Below are positions 17,330-26,619 of a DNA stretch of 64,000 nt, piece by piece. The position numbers and the translations under genes are program-made. The notes below the pieces were generated by a model. That model was not told where the DNA came from. It saw only the letters and a list, made by a program, of their open reading frames with translations, and made no database searches. Where the stretch lies: contig NZ_JBBUTI010000004.1 in NCBI RefSeq assembly GCF_038066635.1, positions 62,001-126,000 of the forward strand, in the 5' to 3' direction. Every line of letters starts with the position of its first letter. The stretch's first letter is position 1. The stretch comes from Ideonella margarita. Lineage in GTDB: Bacteria > Pseudomonadota > Gammaproteobacteria > Burkholderiales > Burkholderiaceae_C.

Positions 17330-18520
17330 TCAGCGCGTGCGGGCGCTGATGATGGACGCGGGGCGGGGCGTTTCGGGCATCACGTCGAGCGTGATTTCGG
17401 TGAACGACGGGCTGTCGGGCTCCGGCTTCGGCGGCGTCACGCGCGACATCGGCGCGGTGTCGTTCTGCAGGCGCCACAGCAGGTTGGTTGGCGAGTCGGC
17501 ATGGGTTAGGCCCTCTTCGCGGGTAACCAGGCCTTCGTTGATCATCCGGGCGATTTCCTGCTCGAAGGTCTGCGAGCCTTCGGCCAGGGAGCGCTCCATG
17601 GCTTCACGCACGCTGGAGAAATCACCGCTCTCGATCATCTCGGACACCAGCTTGGTGTTCATCAGCACTTCCACCGCCGGGATGCGGCCGCCCGCGTTGG
17701 CACGCAGCAGGCGCTGCGACACCACGGCCTTGAGTGCAGCAGACAAGTCGGCCAGCAGGGCTGGGCGGGCTTCCGGCGTGTAGAAGGACAGGATCCGGCC
17801 GAGCGCGTGGTAGCTGTTGTTGGCGTGCAGGGTGGCCAGCACCAGGTGGCCCGACAGCGCATACGAGATCGTCTGCGTCATGGTTTCACGATCGCGGATT
17901 TCGCCGATCATGATGCAGTCAGGCGCCTGGCGAAGCGCGTTGCGCAGGCCCACATGCAGGCTCGCGGTGTCGCGGCCCACCTCGCGCTGGTTGACGATCG
18001 AGCGCTTGTTGGTGAACAGGAATTCGATCGGGTCTTCGATGGTCAGGATGTGGCCGGACACATGCTGGTTGCGCCACTCCAGCATCGACGCCATCGTGGT
18101 GCTCTTGCCGGTGCCGGTGGCGCCCACCATCAAGATCAGGCCGCGCTTTTCCAGCACCATCGTCGCCAGGCCTGCAGGAAGCTGGAGCGAGTCGATGCTC
18201 GGTATGCGCACCGGGATGCAGCGGATGACCGCGGCCACCGTGTTGCGCTGCTTGAACGCCGACAAGCGGAAGCTGCCAACCTTGGGCACGCCCAGGCCGA
18301 TGTTCAACTCGCCCTTCTGGTCCAGCTCTTCCAGCTGCAGGGGCGTGAGCACCTCGCTCAGCATGGCCCGCGGCTCGGCCGGCGACAGCACGTGGTCGGT
18401 CACCGGCACGAGCTGGCCGTTGATCTTCAGCTGTGCCTGTGCATTGGCCGAGAGGTACAGGTCGGACGCGGCCTTGTCGGCCATCAGCCGAAGCAGGCGT
18501 TCCATGTTGATCGTGGTCAT
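17330..18520 (-). CDS. pilU: Type IV pilus retraction ATPase PilU
   Basis: A 396-residue secretion-type hexameric ATPase that works with PilT to retract type IV pili. Walker A is GATGTGKSTT, the Asp and His boxes read ILTIEDPIEF and LVLATLHANN, and Walker B is CIMIGEIRDRETM. Compared with PilT it has the longer C-terminal tail usual for PilU. The ATG at 18520 is chosen because the frame upstream is an alanine/proline-rich stretch across the dapD-pilU gap. Its place between dapD and dapE is functionally unrelated but, to my knowledge, recurrent in Burkholderiales. Confidence 0.9.
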   Translation of the reverse strand: MTTINMERLLRLMADKAASDLYLSANAQAQLKINGQLVPVTDHVLSPAEPRAMLSEVLTPLQLEELDQKGELNIGLGVPKVGSFRLSAFKQRNTVAAVIRCIPVRIPSIDSLQLPAGLATMVLEKRGLILMVGATGTGKSTTMASMLEWRNQHVSGHILTIEDPIEFLFTNKRSIVNQREVGRDTASLHVGLRNALRQAPDCIMIGEIRDRETMTQTISYALSGHLVLATLHANNSYHALGRILSFYTPEARPALLADLSAALKAVVSQRLLRANAGGRIPAVEVLMNTKLVSEMIESGDFSSVREAMERSLAEGSQTFEQEIARMINEGLVTREEGLTHADSPTNLLWRLQNDTAPMSRVTPPKPEPDSPSFTEITLDVMPETPRPASIISARTR

Positions 18521-18545
18521 GCGTTCACTCCCGGGCAGCAAGGGG

Positions 18546-18571
18546 GCCGGCGCCAGGGGTGGCGGCGCCGG
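18546..18571. repeat. Perfect hairpin between dapD and pilU
   Basis: GCCGGCGCC (18546-18554) and GGCGCCGGC (18563-18571) form a 9-bp stem with an 8-base loop in the 62-bp gap between the two genes. There is no T-tract, so it is more likely an mRNA stabiliser or processing element than a terminator. Confidence 0.5.
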
Positions 18572-18582
18572 CATTCAGCACA

Positions 18583-19413
18583 TCAGTCGCGCAGCAGCTC
18601 GTTGATGCTGGTCTTCGAGCGCGTCTGTGCATCGACGCGCTTCACGATGATGGCGGCGTACATGCTGTAGGCCTGGCCATTGGCCGCGGTCTTGGGCAGG
18701 TTGCCGCTGACGACCACCGAGCCGCTCGGCACGCGGCCGTAGGTGATCTCGCCGGTTTCGCGGTTGAAGATCGGGGTGCTCTGGCCGAGGTACACGCCCA
18801 TGCCCAGCACCGAGTTCTCTTCAACGATCACGCCTTCGACCACTTCCGAGCGGGCGCCGATGAAGCAGTTGTCTTCGATGATGGTCGGGTTGGCCTGCAG
18901 CGGCTCCAGCACGCCGCCGATGCCCACGCCACCGCTCAGGTGCACATGCTTGCCGATCTGGGCGCAAGAGCCGACGGTGGCCCAGGTGTCGACCATCGTG
19001 CCTTCGTCGACATAGGCGCCGATGTTCACGTAGGAGGGCATCAGCACCACGCCCTTGGCGATGTAGCTGCCGCGGCGGGCCACGGCGGGCGGCACCACGC
19101 GCACACCTGCGGCGGCCACGTCGGCTTCGTTCATGTGCGAGAACTTGGTGTCGACCTTGTCGAAGAAGGTCAGGTCGCCCGAGCGCATCACCTTGTTGTC
19201 GTTCAGGCGGAAGCTCAGCAGCACGGCCTTCTTGATCCACTGGTGCACGGTCCACTGGCCCACGGCTTCGCGGGTGGCGACGCGCAGACGGCCGGCGTTC
19301 AGGTCGGCGATCACGCTGTTGACCGCGTCGCGCACTTCACCGTGGGTGCTGGCGTTGATGGTGGTGCGCTGCTCCCAGGCGGCGTCGATGAGGGTTTGCA
19401 GTTGTTGGGTCAT
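18583..19413 (-). CDS. dapD: Tetrahydrodipicolinate N-succinyltransferase
   Basis: A 276-residue left-handed beta-helix acyltransferase that adds succinyl from succinyl-CoA to tetrahydrodipicolinate. The hexapeptide-repeat core includes MPSYVNIGAYVDEGTMVDTWATVGSCAQIG and GVLEPLQANPTIIEDNCFIGARSEVVEG, both diagnostic for DapD, and the length is standard. It sits 44 bp after dapC on the same strand. Confidence 0.97.
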   Translation of the reverse strand: MTQQLQTLIDAAWEQRTTINASTHGEVRDAVNSVIADLNAGRLRVATREAVGQWTVHQWIKKAVLLSFRLNDNKVMRSGDLTFFDKVDTKFSHMNEADVAAAGVRVVPPAVARRGSYIAKGVVLMPSYVNIGAYVDEGTMVDTWATVGSCAQIGKHVHLSGGVGIGGVLEPLQANPTIIEDNCFIGARSEVVEGVIVEENSVLGMGVYLGQSTPIFNRETGEITYGRVPSGSVVVSGNLPKTAANGQAYSMYAAIIVKRVDAQTRSKTSINELLRD

Positions 19414-19457
19414 GGTGATCTCTGGCGGGTCAAATCAGGTGGAAAAGGGGTGTGCGC

Positions 19458-20663
19458 TCAACGGGCGCCGGGCTGGTAGCCGCGCGTGAAGTCGACGATG
19501 CGCTGGGCCGCTTCGCGGCATTCGGCCTGTTGGGCCACCAGCGCCATGCGGATGCGCCCGGCACCGGGGTTGATGCCATGGGCGGAGCGGGCCAGCAAGC
19601 TGCCCGGCAACACGGCCACATTGTATTGAGCGAGCAGTTTCAGGGCGAAGTCGACGTCATCGCCGCCGGGCACGCCGGCCCAGAGGTAGAAGCCGGCGTC
19701 CGGCAGCTGCACATCCAGCACCTCGGCCAGCAGCGGCGTGACGGCCGCGAACTTGGCGCGGTACTCGGCGCGGTTGGCCACCACATGGGCCTCGTCGTTC
19801 CAGGCGGCGATGCTGGCCAGCTGGATCGTCTTGCTCATGGCGCTGCCGTGGTAGGTGCGGTAGAGCAGAAAGGCCTTCATCACGGCGGCGTCGCCAGCCA
19901 CGAAGCCCGAGCGCATACCCGGCACATTGCTGCGCTTGGACAGGCTGGAGAGCATCACGAGGTTCTTGAAGTCGCTGCGGCCCAGGGCCTTGGCGGCCTG
20001 CAGCGCGCCCAGCGGCGCTTCTTCGCGGAAATAGATTTCCGAGTAGCACTCGTCGCTGGCGATCACGAAGCCGTGGCGGTCAGACAGCTCGAACAGCGTC
20101 TGCCATTCCGACAGCGGCATCACGGCGCCCGTGGGGTTGCCCGGCGAGCAGGCGAACACCAGGCGCGTGCGGGCCCAGGTGGCCTCGTCGATCTGCCCCC
20201 AGTCGCAGGCGAAGTTGCGGGCCGGGTCGCTGTTGGCGAAAACCGGCGTGGCGCCGCCCAGCAGGGCCGCACCTTCGTAGATCTGATAGAACGGATTCGG
20301 GCAGACCACCACGGCCTGGGTGTCTGCCGGGTCGAGCACGGCCTGCGCCAGCGAGAACAAGGCCTCGCGGGAGCCGTTCACCGGCAGGATCTGCGTCTTC
20401 GCGTCAAGCGCCACGTCGTAGCGGCGCTGCAGCCAGGCTGCGATGGATTCGCGCAGCGCGGGCTCACCGGCGGTGGCCGGGTAGTTCGAGAGGCCCGACA
20501 AGCCGTTGCACAGGGCTTCTTCCACCAGGGCCGGCGCCGGATGGCGCGGCTCGCCAATGCCCAGGCTGATCGGCGTCAGGGCCGGGTTCGGCACCACGTC
20601 GCGGGTCAACTCACGCAGGCGTTCAAACGGATAGGGGTGCAGCTTGCCGAGCAGGGGATTCAT
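19458..20663 (-). CDS. dapC: Succinyldiaminopimelate aminotransferase DapC
   Basis: A 401-residue PLP-dependent class I aminotransferase. The N-terminus MNPLLGKLHPYPFERLREL and the following GIGEPRHPAP are typical of the proteobacterial DapC group. The substrate-pocket region reads SNYPATAGEPALRESI, and the PLP lysine is in SSLSKRSNVPGMRSGF. It makes N-succinyl-LL-diaminopimelate upstream of DapE. It is the first gene of the leftward dapC-dapD-pilU-dapE-prmB run. Confidence 0.94.
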   Translation of the reverse strand: MNPLLGKLHPYPFERLRELTRDVVPNPALTPISLGIGEPRHPAPALVEEALCNGLSGLSNYPATAGEPALRESIAAWLQRRYDVALDAKTQILPVNGSREALFSLAQAVLDPADTQAVVVCPNPFYQIYEGAALLGGATPVFANSDPARNFACDWGQIDEATWARTRLVFACSPGNPTGAVMPLSEWQTLFELSDRHGFVIASDECYSEIYFREEAPLGALQAAKALGRSDFKNLVMLSSLSKRSNVPGMRSGFVAGDAAVMKAFLLYRTYHGSAMSKTIQLASIAAWNDEAHVVANRAEYRAKFAAVTPLLAEVLDVQLPDAGFYLWAGVPGGDDVDFALKLLAQYNVAVLPGSLLARSAHGINPGAGRIRMALVAQQAECREAAQRIVDFTRGYQPGAR

Positions 20664-20754
20664 GCGCTGGATTATCGGGTGAGTGGCCTCAGGGGCGCTG
20701 GGGGCTGTGCGGTGTGTTGCGACTGCTCACAAGCGCGGCTTCAAGGGGCTGAGC

Positions 20755-20771
20755 GGCGCGTCAGACGCGCC
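20755..20771. repeat. Hairpin between the SET gene and dapC
   Basis: GGCGCGT-CAG-ACGCGCC, a perfect 7-bp stem with a 3-base loop, 19 bp past the stop of the SET-domain gene and upstream of dapC. No T-run follows, so termination is uncertain. The rest of the 127-bp gap shows nothing clear. Confidence 0.35.
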
Positions 20772-20790
20772 CGCGCCGGGTGGTGTGGCT

Positions 20791-21219
20791 TCACAGTTTG
20801 CCGACGCAGCCGGGTGCGCCGCATTGGCAGGTGAGTCGGCCTTCATGGTGGGTTTCACCGTAGTTCACGGTGATTTCTTCTTCAGGTTCGATGGCGCGCA
20901 GGGAGTAGAACTCGATGCGGCCTTCCTGGATCCGCAGCTCGCCGTTGGGCTTGCAGCTGTGGTTGGTGAAGCGCATCGGGTCGGTGGATTTCGCCAGATC
21001 GATGGCCTTCCTGGACGAGATCTCCACGATCATGATGCGCTCCAGCGTGGCCGCCCGACGCCGGGCTTCCGCGATGGTGATGCTCTCGCCGCGCACCTCG
21101 CCGATCTTCTGCCAGCGGGGCACGGGCTCCAGGGCGAAGACGCCAAAGCCGTCGATCGGGCTGCGTCGCACAGCCACATCGAACTTCTGGTAACTCGGCC
21201 GGACGTACAGCGCCCCCAT
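20791..21219 (-). CDS. SET-domain protein-lysine methyltransferase
   Basis: A 142-residue protein consisting of little more than a SET domain. The start of the fold is RRSPIDGFGVFALEPVPRWQKIGEVRG, the SAM-binding pseudoknot is DPMRFTNHSCKPN, and EEEITVNYGE follows. The C-terminus CQCGAPGCVGKL is a post-SET zinc-binding cluster of three cysteines. These residues argue for a catalytically competent lysine methyltransferase; the substrate in a bacterium without histones is unknown. It begins 8 bp after queF on the same strand and is probably co-transcribed with it. Confidence 0.85.
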   Translation of the reverse strand: MGALYVRPSYQKFDVAVRRSPIDGFGVFALEPVPRWQKIGEVRGESITIAEARRRAATLERIMIVEISSRKAIDLAKSTDPMRFTNHSCKPNGELRIQEGRIEFYSLRAIEPEEEITVNYGETHHEGRLTCQCGAPGCVGKL

Positions 21220-21227
21220 GTCGCTGG

Positions 21228-21752
21228 TCAGCGCAGGCCGCTGGCGAACGGCAGTTGCGGCGCAGGCACCACGCTGTCGCCCTTCCAGCCCTTCTTGCGG
21301 TGCTCGGCGATCACGTTGGTGTAGATGCCGCCGCGCACGTACCAGCGTGCGGTGATGCGGGCATAACGCGGGCGGGTGACTTCGACGATCTTGCTCAGGA
21401 TGTCGTTGGTCACCTTCTCGTGGAAGGCGCCTTCGTCACGGAAGCTCCACATGTACATCTTCAGGCTCTTCAGCTCGACGCAGAACTCGTCGGCAACCAT
21501 GTCGATGGTGAAGTGCGCGAAGTCCGGTTGGCCGGTCAGCGGGCAATGGCAGGTGAACTCCGGGATCTGGAACTGGATCACGTAATCACGGTCGGGCGAC
21601 GGGTTGGGGAACGCGTGCAGTTCCTTGCTCGGTGCGCTCGGCGGGTTCACCGGCATGTCCCGCTGCTTGGGCGCCAGCTTGGCGGGCGCCTTCTTGGCAG
21701 TGGCGGTGGTCGTCTTGGTGACAGTCTTGGGGGCGGCAGGAGTGCGGGCCAT
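21228..21752 (-). CDS. queF: NADPH-dependent preQ0 reductase QueF
   Basis: A 174-residue tunnelling-fold enzyme that reduces 7-cyano-7-deazaguanine (preQ0) to preQ1 for tRNA queuosine. The catalytic cysteine and aspartate lie in TCHCPLTGQPDFA, and the nitrile-binding region is ELKSLKMYMWSFRDEGAFHE. It belongs to the short, single-domain (YkvM-like) class, with an N-terminal lysine/alanine/threonine-rich extension of about 45 residues that looks disordered. The ATG at 21752 is preferred over a longer open frame that runs into the smc upstream region. Confidence 0.92.
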   Translation of the reverse strand: MARTPAAPKTVTKTTTATAKKAPAKLAPKQRDMPVNPPSAPSKELHAFPNPSPDRDYVIQFQIPEFTCHCPLTGQPDFAHFTIDMVADEFCVELKSLKMYMWSFRDEGAFHEKVTNDILSKIVEVTRPRYARITARWYVRGGIYTNVIAEHRKKGWKGDSVVPAPQLPFASGLR

Positions 21753-21842
21753 GGCTGAAATTGGATTTCGCGCAACCCGGACGGGTTGCTGCGGGGTCGA
21801 TGGGGCGAACAGGCTGCTGCACCAGCCCGACGACGAAGCGGC

Positions 21843-21856
21843 CGATGATATCATCG
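21843..21856. promoter_or_regulatory. 14-bp perfect palindrome upstream of queF and smc
   Basis: CGATGATATCATCG lies in the 227-bp divergent gap, about 90 bp from the queF start and 124 bp from the smc start. A palindrome of this kind is a typical dimer-binding site, but I cannot name the protein. AT-rich sequence follows at about 21891-21906. Confidence 0.35.
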
Positions 21857-21979
21857 CGCACGATCGGGCCCCTGTCTGGGGGTCTAAATAACCAAATAAA
21901 TCAACGACTTAGGACGGCTCCAGGGCCCGTTCGCGGGGCTTTGCCCGGCGCCCGGTTCCCGCGTGACCGGCCTTGTTCC

Positions 21980-24900
21980 ATGCGGCTCAACCAGATCAAG
22001 CTTTCCGGCTTCAAGTCCTTCGCTGAGCCCACCACCTTCCAGCTGCCCGGGCAGCGCGTGGGCGTGGTGGGGCCGAATGGCTGCGGCAAGTCCAACATCA
22101 TGGACGCCGTGCGCTGGGTGCTGGGCGAGTCCAAGGCCAGTGAGCTGCGTGGCGAATCCATGCAGGACGTCATCTTCAATGGCTCCGGCAACCGCAAGCC
22201 GGCCAGTCGCGCCAGTGTCGAACTGGTGTTCAGCAATGAAGACGGCCGCGCAGGTGGCTCGTGGAACCAGTACGCCGAGATCGCCGTGAAGCGCGTGCTG
22301 ACGCGTGACGGCACGAGCAGCTACTTCATCAACAACCAGCCGGTGCGTCGCCGTGACGTGCAGGACGTGTTTCTCGGCACCGGCCTCGGGCCGCGCGCCT
22401 ACGCCATCATTGGCCAGGGCACGATCAGCCGCATCATTGAATCGAAGCCGGAAGAGCTGCGCCTGTTTTTGGAAGAAGCGGCGGGTGTGTCGAAGTACAA
22501 GGAGCGGCGCCGGGAAACCGAGCTGCGCCTGCGCGACACCCGCGAGAACCTCACCCGGGTGGAAGACATCCTGCGTGAGCTGAACGCCAACCTCGAGAAG
22601 CTGGAGCGGCAGGCCGAGGTGGCCAGCCAGTACCGGAACCTGCAGGCCAGCGGCACCTTGAAGCTGCACCAGCTGTGGTTCCTCAAGCACCGCGACGCCA
22701 CCACCGAGGAAGAGCGGGTTCGCCTGGCCACCCTCGAAGCCACCAATGCGCTGGAAGGCCGGCTGGCCGAGCTGCGCCATGTGGAGGCCGAGCTTGAAAC
22801 CGTGCGCCAGGCGCACTACGAGGCGTCTGACGCGCTGCACCTGCGCCAGGGCGACCTGGCCCAGGCCTCGCTGGAGGTGAGCCGCCTGGAAGAGCGCATC
22901 CGCTACGTGGTGGAAGGCCGGCAGCGCGCCGAAGCGCGCCTCGCCGAGCTGAAGACGCAGAGCGAGCAATGGGCTGAGCGGCAGTTTGGCGCCGAGGCCG
23001 AACTCGAGACCATCGCCGAGCAGATGGCAGCGGCCGAAGAGCAGGCGGAAATCCTTGCGGCGCAGGCGGAAGAAGAAGCCGGCGCCGGGCCGCAGCATGA
23101 AGACGCCGTGCGCGCCGCACAGGCCACGGCCAATGCGCAGCGCGCGCTGGTGGCGCAGGTGCAGCAGCAGATCCAGGTGCTGGCGGCCGAGAGCCGCAAC
23201 ATCGAGGAGCAGACCCGCGCCCTGCGCACCCGGCGTGAACGCCTGGCGGCCGAGCGGCAGAACCTGAGCGCGCCGGACACGGAACGCCTCGAATCGCTGC
23301 GCGAAGAAAGTGCGATGGCGGACGAGGCGAATGCCGAAGCCGAAGCGCGCCTGCAAGACCTGGGCGAAGAGGTGCCGCAGCTGGATGAGCAGCGCCGCAC
23401 CCAGCAAGACACCGTCAACCGCGAATCTGCCCGGCAGGCCGACCTGACCGCGCGCCTGGACGCCCTGCGCGCGCTGCAGGAAAAGGTGCAGACCGAAGGC
23501 AAGCTCAAGCCGTGGCTGGCCAAGCACGGCCTCGATGGCCTGCAGGGCCTGTGGACCAAGATCCACATCGAAGCGGGCTGGGAAGTGGCGCTGGAATCAG
23601 CGCTGCGTGAGCGCATGAACGCGCTGGCCGTGGGCCGCCTGGACATCGTGCGGGCCTTTGCAGCGGATGCACCACCCGCCAAGCTGGCGTTTTATTCGCC
23701 ACCCGGCGCGGCCACGCCCAGCACGCACCACACGCTGGCGCGGCTGTCTGATTTGCTGCGCATCACCGACGGCGGGCTGAATGCCTTGCTGGGGGATTGG
23801 CTCGAGGGCGTCTACACGGCAGCCAATCTCGAAGCAGCCCTGGCGCAACGCGCGCAGCTGGCGCACGGCGAGGTCATCATGACCCCCGAAGGTCATGCAG
23901 TCTCCCAGTTCGCTGTCAGCTTCTACGCGCCTGATTCCGAGCAGGCAGGCATGCTGGCCCGCGCACAAGATATCGAGCGTCTCGGTCGCGAATCGAAGGC
24001 CCAGGCGCTGCTGACCGACGAGGCCCGCACGGCGCTGGTGCGTCTGGAAGCGGCCTACACCGAAGCCTCCCAGCGCCTGGCCGTGGCCCGGCGCGAGGCC
24101 GGCGATGCCCAAACCCGCGCCCACCAGCTGCAGGTGCAGCTGCTGCAGCTGAGCCAGCAGGCGCAAGCCGCCGCCAGCCGCCGCGGGCAGCTTGAAGATG
24201 AACTGGCTGAAATCGATGGCCAGATGGAAGAGCTGGCCGAGCGCCGCATGACGGGTGAAGCCCGTTTTGAAGAACTCGACCTTCAGCTGGCCGACACCCA
24301 GGAGCGCCACGCCGACCTGGAAGAGGCCGTTATCCAGGCCGAGCGCAAGCTGGCAGGTGCCCGCGAGCAGCTGCGCGCGCTGGAGCGCCAGGCCCAGGAA
24401 TCGCAATTCCAGGCGCGTGCGCTGGCCGCCCGTCGTGGTGAGTTGCAGCGCGCGATTGAAACCGCCTCGCAGCAGGTGCGCGCCAATGCGCAGGTGGGCG
24501 AACAACTGCAGCTGGAACTCGGCACCTTCAACGACCAGGCCGCGCAGGCGGGCCTGCAGGATGCGCTGGCGCTGAAGGTGGAGAAGGAACAGGCCCTGGC
24601 CGCCACCCGCAGCCACTACGACGGCCTGAGCGCGCAATTGCGGGCAGCGGATGAGCAACGGCTGGGCTTCGAGCGCAGCCTCGAGCCCCTGCGTGAGCGC
24701 ATCACCAAGCTGCAACTCGAACAGCAAGCCGCCACGCTGGGCGGTGCGCAATACCTTGAGCAGCTCACAGCGGCTGAAGTCGACCTCGAAGCGCTGGGCA
24801 AGAGCATCGAAGAAGGCAGCGTCAAGCTCTGGGGTCTGCAGGGTGAGATCGACCGCATCAACCGCGAGATCGCTGCGCTGGGCGCGGTGAACCTGGCCGC

Positions 24901-25495
24901 GCTGGACGAGCTGACCTCGGCCCGTGAGCGCAAGGTGTTCCTCGATGCCCAGAATGCCGACCTGACCGACGCCATCAACACGCTGGAAGGCGCGATCCAC
25001 AAGATCGACCTGGAAACCCGCGACCTGCTGATGACCACGTTCAACCAGGTCAACGAAGGCTTCGGTCGCATGTTCCCGACGCTGTTCGGCGGCGGGCAGG
25101 CCCGCTTGACCATGGTGGGCGACGAGGTGCTGGATGCCGGCGTGCAGGTGATGGCGCAGCCGCCGGGCAAGAAGAACTCGACCATCCACCTGCTCTCGGG
25201 CGGCGAAAAGGCGCTGACCGCCATCGCGCTGGTGTTCGCGATCTTCCTGCTGAACCCGGCGCCGTTCTGCCTGCTGGACGAGGTGGACGCGCCGCTGGAC
25301 GACGCCAACACCGAGCGTTACGCGAACCTCGTGGCCGAGATGTCCAAGGGCACACAGTTCCTGTTCATCTCGCACAACAAGATCGCCATGGAAATGGCCC
25401 AGCAGCTGATCGGCGTGACCATGCAGGAACAGGGTGTCTCGCGCATCGTGGCCGTCGACATGGAAGCCGCGGTCAGCATGGTGGAGGGCGGTTGA
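21980..25495 (+). CDS. smc: Chromosome segregation ATPase SMC
   Basis: A 1171-residue structural-maintenance-of-chromosomes protein. The N-terminal head starts MRLNQIKLSGFKSF with Walker A GPNGCGKSN. Long coiled coils surround a hinge at about residues 510-670, and the C-terminal head has signature LLSGGEKALTAIAL and Walker B FCLLDEVDAPLDDANTERY. With ScpAB, which is not in the window, it organises replicated DNA. The ATG matches family N-termini; the frame stays open 73 codons upstream into the gap. zipA follows 58 bp later. Confidence 0.97.
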   Translation: MRLNQIKLSGFKSFAEPTTFQLPGQRVGVVGPNGCGKSNIMDAVRWVLGESKASELRGESMQDVIFNGSGNRKPASRASVELVFSNEDGRAGGSWNQYAEIAVKRVLTRDGTSSYFINNQPVRRRDVQDVFLGTGLGPRAYAIIGQGTISRIIESKPEELRLFLEEAAGVSKYKERRRETELRLRDTRENLTRVEDILRELNANLEKLERQAEVASQYRNLQASGTLKLHQLWFLKHRDATTEEERVRLATLEATNALEGRLAELRHVEAELETVRQAHYEASDALHLRQGDLAQASLEVSRLEERIRYVVEGRQRAEARLAELKTQSEQWAERQFGAEAELETIAEQMAAAEEQAEILAAQAEEEAGAGPQHEDAVRAAQATANAQRALVAQVQQQIQVLAAESRNIEEQTRALRTRRERLAAERQNLSAPDTERLESLREESAMADEANAEAEARLQDLGEEVPQLDEQRRTQQDTVNRESARQADLTARLDALRALQEKVQTEGKLKPWLAKHGLDGLQGLWTKIHIEAGWEVALESALRERMNALAVGRLDIVRAFAADAPPAKLAFYSPPGAATPSTHHTLARLSDLLRITDGGLNALLGDWLEGVYTAANLEAALAQRAQLAHGEVIMTPEGHAVSQFAVSFYAPDSEQAGMLARAQDIERLGRESKAQALLTDEARTALVRLEAAYTEASQRLAVARREAGDAQTRAHQLQVQLLQLSQQAQAAASRRGQLEDELAEIDGQMEELAERRMTGEARFEELDLQLADTQERHADLEEAVIQAERKLAGAREQLRALERQAQESQFQARALAARRGELQRAIETASQQVRANAQVGEQLQLELGTFNDQAAQAGLQDALALKVEKEQALAATRSHYDGLSAQLRAADEQRLGFERSLEPLRERITKLQLEQQAATLGGAQYLEQLTAAEVDLEALGKSIEEGSVKLWGLQGEIDRINREIAALGAVNLAALDELTSARERKVFLDAQNADLTDAINTLEGAIHKIDLETRDLLMTTFNQVNEGFGRMFPTLFGGGQARLTMVGDEVLDAGVQVMAQPPGKKNSTIHLLSGGEKALTAIALVFAIFLLNPAPFCLLDEVDAPLDDANTERYANLVAEMSKGTQFLFISHNKIAMEMAQQLIGVTMQEQGVSRIVAVDMEAAVSMVEGG

Positions 25496-25553
25496 GCGCG
25501 CCACCTGGCGCGGCAACGGCTCCAACAGGAATTCAAGGAATGGGACGCTCTCG

Positions 25554-26606
25554 ATGACGTTGACGGTGGCATTGGCGATGCTGGCAGGCGTGGTGCTGCT
25601 GGTGGTGGTGGTACATGGCGCCTGGACTTCGCGCCGGGCGGCGCCACGTCAGGCGCAGGTTGAATCGGGCGCAACGGGTGGTCGGGTCGAGCCCGTGCTG
25701 GGCGGCGAAGCCGGCCAGTCGGATGTGGCCGAAGCAGTGGCTGCGGCGGCCGAGTTGCCTCGCAACCCTGCCGTGGTGCGCAGATCGGCCCGCATCGATG
25801 CGTTGATCGACGCCATTGCCACGCTGTCCATCGACGCGCCGGTGAGTGGTGAGCTGGCCCTGCAGCACCTGCCGCCCAGCCGCCGTGCCGGTGGCAAGCC
25901 CTTCCACATCGAAGGCCTCAACACCGACAGCGGTGAGTGGGAAGTGCCGCGCGCCGGCCAGCGCTACGGTGAGTTCCAGGCCGGTCTGCAGATGGCCAAC
26001 CGACTGGGCGCACTGAACGAAATCGAATACTCCGAATTTGTCCAGAAGATCCAGGCCTTTGCCGACGCGCTGGGTGCAGCGCCTGACTTCCCCGACATGC
26101 TCGACATCGTCGCGCGGGCCCGTGAACTGGACGGCTTTGCGAGCCAGCACGACGCGCAGCTGACGTCGCTGTTGCGCGCCAACTCCATCGCCTGGAGCGT
26201 GGGCTACCTGCAGCAATGCGCCGGTCGCCATGGCTTTGTGCCGGGCGCCGTGCCGGGCCGCCTGGTGCTGACCTCGAACGAGGAAGGCGCGCCGCCGATG
26301 CTGGTGCTGGCCTTTGACCACCAGGCCGCATTGGCCGACGACCCCGGCCATGCCGCGCTGCGCGAATTGACGCTGAGCCTGGACGTGCCGCAGACGCCGG
26401 AATCGGCCGAGCCGTTCGCCGCATGGCAGGAATGCGCCCGTCGCCTGGCGGATGACCTCGACGCAACGCTGGTGGACGACCAGGGCCAGCCCATCACGCT
26501 GCATGCCTTTGCGGCCATCGGCCAGGAGTTGCAGCGCCTTTACCGTGCGCTGGAATCGCGCGATCTGACGGCGGGCAGCCTGGCGGCGCGCCGCCTGTTC
26601 AGCTGA
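25554..26606 (+). CDS. zipA: Cell division protein ZipA
   Basis: A 350-residue division protein with one N-terminal membrane anchor (about residues 3-22, TVALAMLAGVVLLVVVVHGA), a short variable linker, and a C-terminal domain from about residue 120 (HIEGLNTDSGEW, YGEFQAGLQMANRLGALNEIEYSEF) that matches betaproteobacterial ZipA FtsZ-binding domains. It tethers FtsZ to the membrane. ZipA diverges strongly outside gammaproteobacteria, so position between smc and the ligA region supports the call. No strong Shine-Dalgarno is visible; an earlier ATG at 25540 runs out of frame to an immediate stop. Confidence 0.82.
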   Translation: MTLTVALAMLAGVVLLVVVVHGAWTSRRAAPRQAQVESGATGGRVEPVLGGEAGQSDVAEAVAAAAELPRNPAVVRRSARIDALIDAIATLSIDAPVSGELALQHLPPSRRAGGKPFHIEGLNTDSGEWEVPRAGQRYGEFQAGLQMANRLGALNEIEYSEFVQKIQAFADALGAAPDFPDMLDIVARARELDGFASQHDAQLTSLLRANSIAWSVGYLQQCAGRHGFVPGAVPGRLVLTSNEEGAPPMLVLAFDHQAALADDPGHAALRELTLSLDVPQTPESAEPFAAWQECARRLADDLDATLVDDQGQPITLHAFAAIGQELQRLYRALESRDLTAGSLAARRLFS

Positions 26607-26619
26607 AGGCGGTGCGGGC

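Noticed and set aside
21884..25525. Two long open frames antisense to smc (21884-23566 and 23597-25525)
   Set aside because: Shadows of a strong SMC gene; composition is biased and no motif is present.
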